Positions 11,118 to 12,686 of a stretch of 12,686 nucleotides of DNA are shown here, piece by piece; positions within the stretch are counted from its first letter, which is position 1; every line of letters begins with the position of its first letter. This DNA comes from an uncultured Lachnospiraceae bacterium (lineage in GTDB: Bacteria; Bacillota; Clostridia; Lachnospirales; Lachnospiraceae). Made by a program: the position numbers and the translations under genes. The DNA lies in NCBI GenBank assembly GCA_902764045.1, contig CACWUI010000024.1, positions 1 to 12,686 of the forward strand, in the 5' to 3' direction. The notes beneath the pieces were generated by a model, which did not search any database, was not told where the DNA came from, and saw nothing but the letters and a program-made list of their open reading frames with translations.

Positions 11118-12686
11118 TCATACCATTAATCCGCATACGAGCTCACTGAGCTCTGCCGGATTTTCCAATGGCATGCCGTTTATGAGGCATGCCTGGGCGT
11201 AAAGGATCTTGCTGTAATCGGCAAGCTTATCTTTGTCAGTCTCAAAAAGAGTCTCTATACGTTTGGCGATGGGGTGGTTCACATTTATCTCAAGTACGGT
11301 TTCCGCTTTTATATGCTGCCCCTGGGCATCAGGCATTTTGTTCAGGATATTCTCCATCTCAACGGATATGTCGCCTTCGCTGGAAAGGCAAACAGGGTGG
11401 TTTTCCAAAGAGTTGGTAAATTTCACTTTGGCCACTTTATCGCCGATGCTCTCCTTCATGAATCTGAACATATCAGCCTTGCTCTCGATTTCTGTCTTGA
11501 GCTTTTCTTTATCCTCCTCTGATGAAAGGTCAAGGCTGTCCTTGCAGACGTTTAAGAACTCTTTTTCCCGGTAGTTCTGCATCATCTGGATAGCAAATTC
11601 GTCTATATCCTCGGTAAAGAAAAGAACCTCATATCCCTTTGCGATAACGGACTCAACCTGGGGGATGCTTTTTATTTTTTCCACACTTCCCCCGGAAGCA
11701 TAGAAGATCTTTTCCTGATCATCCTTCATTCTGTCCACATATTCTTTAAGACTTACAAGAGTTCCCTCTTCGGGCTTTCCTTCGTATGAAGATTTAAACA
11801 ATATCAGATCCTGAAGCAGTTCCCTGTGCATTCCGTAATCCGAGTAAATACCTAATTTGAGCTGGGTTCCGAAGTTGTTAAAAAACTTCTCGTATACATC
11901 CCTTTCTTCACTAAGCAGCTTTGTAAGCTCTCCGGCGATCTTTTTTTCCAGAGCCTTTGCTATCACTTTGAGCTGCCTGTCATGCTGGAGCATTTCCCTT
12001 GAGATATTAAGAGACAGGTCTGAACTGTCCACTAATCCCTTTACGAAACTGAAATGATCAGGGAGCAGGTCCTTGCATTTCTCCATGATCATCACGCCGC
12101 TTGAATAAAGGGAAAGTCCTTTTTCGAAGTCCTTGCTGTAATAATCAAAAGGTGCTCTTCCCGGAATAAAAAGAAGGGCGATGTACTCAGATGTTCCTTC
12201 AGCCTTCTGTCTTATAACACGCAAAGGAGGTTCAAAGTCAAAAAACTTTTCCTGATAAAAGGCGTTATATTCTTCATCCGTTACCTCTGAAATGTCCTTT
12301 TTCCATATAGGGATCATACTGTTTAAGGTCTCATCTTCCTGTACGGTATCAAATTCGCCTTCGGATCCTTCCTTTGGAACCCTTTTTTCGGTGATCATAC
12401 GTATGGGGTAGCGTGTATAATCACTGTATTTTTTTATAAGTTCCTTTATGGTATATTCTTCAAGATAATCACTGTATTTATCATCATCCGTATCTTCCTT
12501 GAGATGAAGAGTGATCACGGTTCCGGCGTTTTCTTTCTCGCAGGATTCGATGACGTATCCGTCTGCACCTTCAGATTCCCACCTGCTTCCTTTTTCTTCA
12601 CCGAAGGATTTGCTCTCAACGGTGATCTTGTCTGCCACCATAAAAGCGGAATAAAAGCCTACGCCAAACTGACCGATGATATCTAT
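11118..12686 (-). CDS. htpG: Chaperone HtpG (bacterial Hsp90), N-terminus outside window
   Basis: 522 C-terminal residues of an Hsp90 chaperone, a cytosolic ATP-driven dimer that remodels client proteins. The frame is open to the right edge of the window. At fragment residues 1-19 it reads IDIIGQFGVGFYSAFMVAD, which includes the glycine-rich ATP lid hinge (GQFGVGF, 5-11) of the GHKL domain. Roughly 115 residues with the catalytic Glu and the Asp of the ATP pocket lie beyond the edge. The middle domain carries YPIRM, the client and ATP-contact region, and NISRE (about 227-231) with the conserved Arg of the catalytic loop. The C-terminal dimerisation domain runs to the stop. No frameshift or internal stop is seen. 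It is convergent with ispD and shares its terminator; its promoter is outside the window. Confidence 0.97.
   Translation of the reverse strand: MDIIGQFGVGFYSAFMVADKITVESKSFGEEKGSRWESEGADGYVIESCEKENAGTVITLHLKEDTDDDKYSDYLEEYTIKELIKKYSDYTRYPIRMITEKRVPKEGSEGEFDTVQEDETLNSMIPIWKKDISEVTDEEYNAFYQEKFFDFEPPLRVIRQKAEGTSEYIALLFIPGRAPFDYYSKDFEKGLSLYSSGVMIMEKCKDLLPDHFSFVKGLVDSSDLSLNISREMLQHDRQLKVIAKALEKKIAGELTKLLSEERDVYEKFFNNFGTQLKLGIYSDYGMHRELLQDLILFKSSYEGKPEEGTLVSLKEYVDRMKDDQEKIFYASGGSVEKIKSIPQVESVIAKGYEVLFFTEDIDEFAIQMMQNYREKEFLNVCKDSLDLSSEEDKEKLKTEIESKADMFRFMKESIGDKVAKVKFTNSLENHPVCLSSEGDISVEMENILNKMPDAQGQHIKAETVLEINVNHPIAKRIETLFETDKDKLADYSKILYAQACLINGMPLENPAELSELVCGLMV

Noticed and set aside
1..12686. 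CRISPR array, tRNA or rRNA genes, prophage or intact insertion sequence
   Set aside because: I saw no regularly spaced repeats, tRNA-like or rRNA segments, and no integrase, transposase or phage structural reading frames.

Overview
The window looks like chromosomal DNA from an anaerobic Gram-positive bacterium, probably Lachnospiraceae or a close clostridial relative. The reasons are strong AGGAGG-type ribosome binding sites, heavy use of ATA/AGA/AGG codons, AT-rich gaps between moderate-G+C genes, an oxygen-sensitive ferredoxin-dependent indolepyruvate oxidoreductase, and a tsaE / tsaB-rimI / rnz / tsaD cluster. The family assignment is inference; no rRNA or other definitive marker is present. 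I see no phage, plasmid, CRISPR, tRNA or rRNA features, and no intact insertion sequence.

Layout. (1) Positions 1-2131, plus strand: the 3' end of a FabG-like short-chain dehydrogenase, then a 567-residue ATPase of the poorly understood ABC-class ATPase family (COG3044), closed by a hairpin terminator. (2) Positions 2132-2499: an AT-rich gap without a gene, containing a long-range 15-bp imperfect inverted repeat. (3) Positions 2500-4825: iorA-iorB, the two subunits of indolepyruvate:ferredoxin oxidoreductase. Just downstream lie a REP-like palindrome with GGGGACGGTT arms and a strong bidirectional terminator. (4) Positions 4960-5109, minus strand: a 49-codon gene for a small single-span membrane protein with a His/Glu-rich tail. 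It has its own ribosome binding site, a near-ideal promoter and a terminator. (5) Positions 5308-11024, plus strand: a seven-gene run of paaK-type arylacetate-CoA ligase, tsaE, a fused tsaB-rimI, rnz-like, a 67-codon unknown gene, tsaD and ispD. It ends at an 18-bp-stem terminator shared with (6) htpG, convergent on the minus strand and cut by the window end.

How the genes fit together. IorAB oxidatively decarboxylates aryl pyruvates from aromatic amino acids to arylacetyl-CoA. The PaaK-type ligase interconverts arylacetate and arylacetyl-CoA, so regions 3 and 5 plausibly form one aromatic amino acid pathway, although they are separately transcribed. TsaE, TsaB and TsaD make the t6A37 modification of ANN-decoding tRNAs, RimI acetylates ribosomal protein S18, and RNase Z matures tRNA 3' ends, so the middle of the long operon is a translation-maturation block. 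IspD (isoprenoid synthesis) is its tail gene. The least explained items are the 49-residue membrane protein divergent from paaK, the 67-residue protein between rnz and tsaD, the COG3044 ATPase, and the palindrome after iorB.
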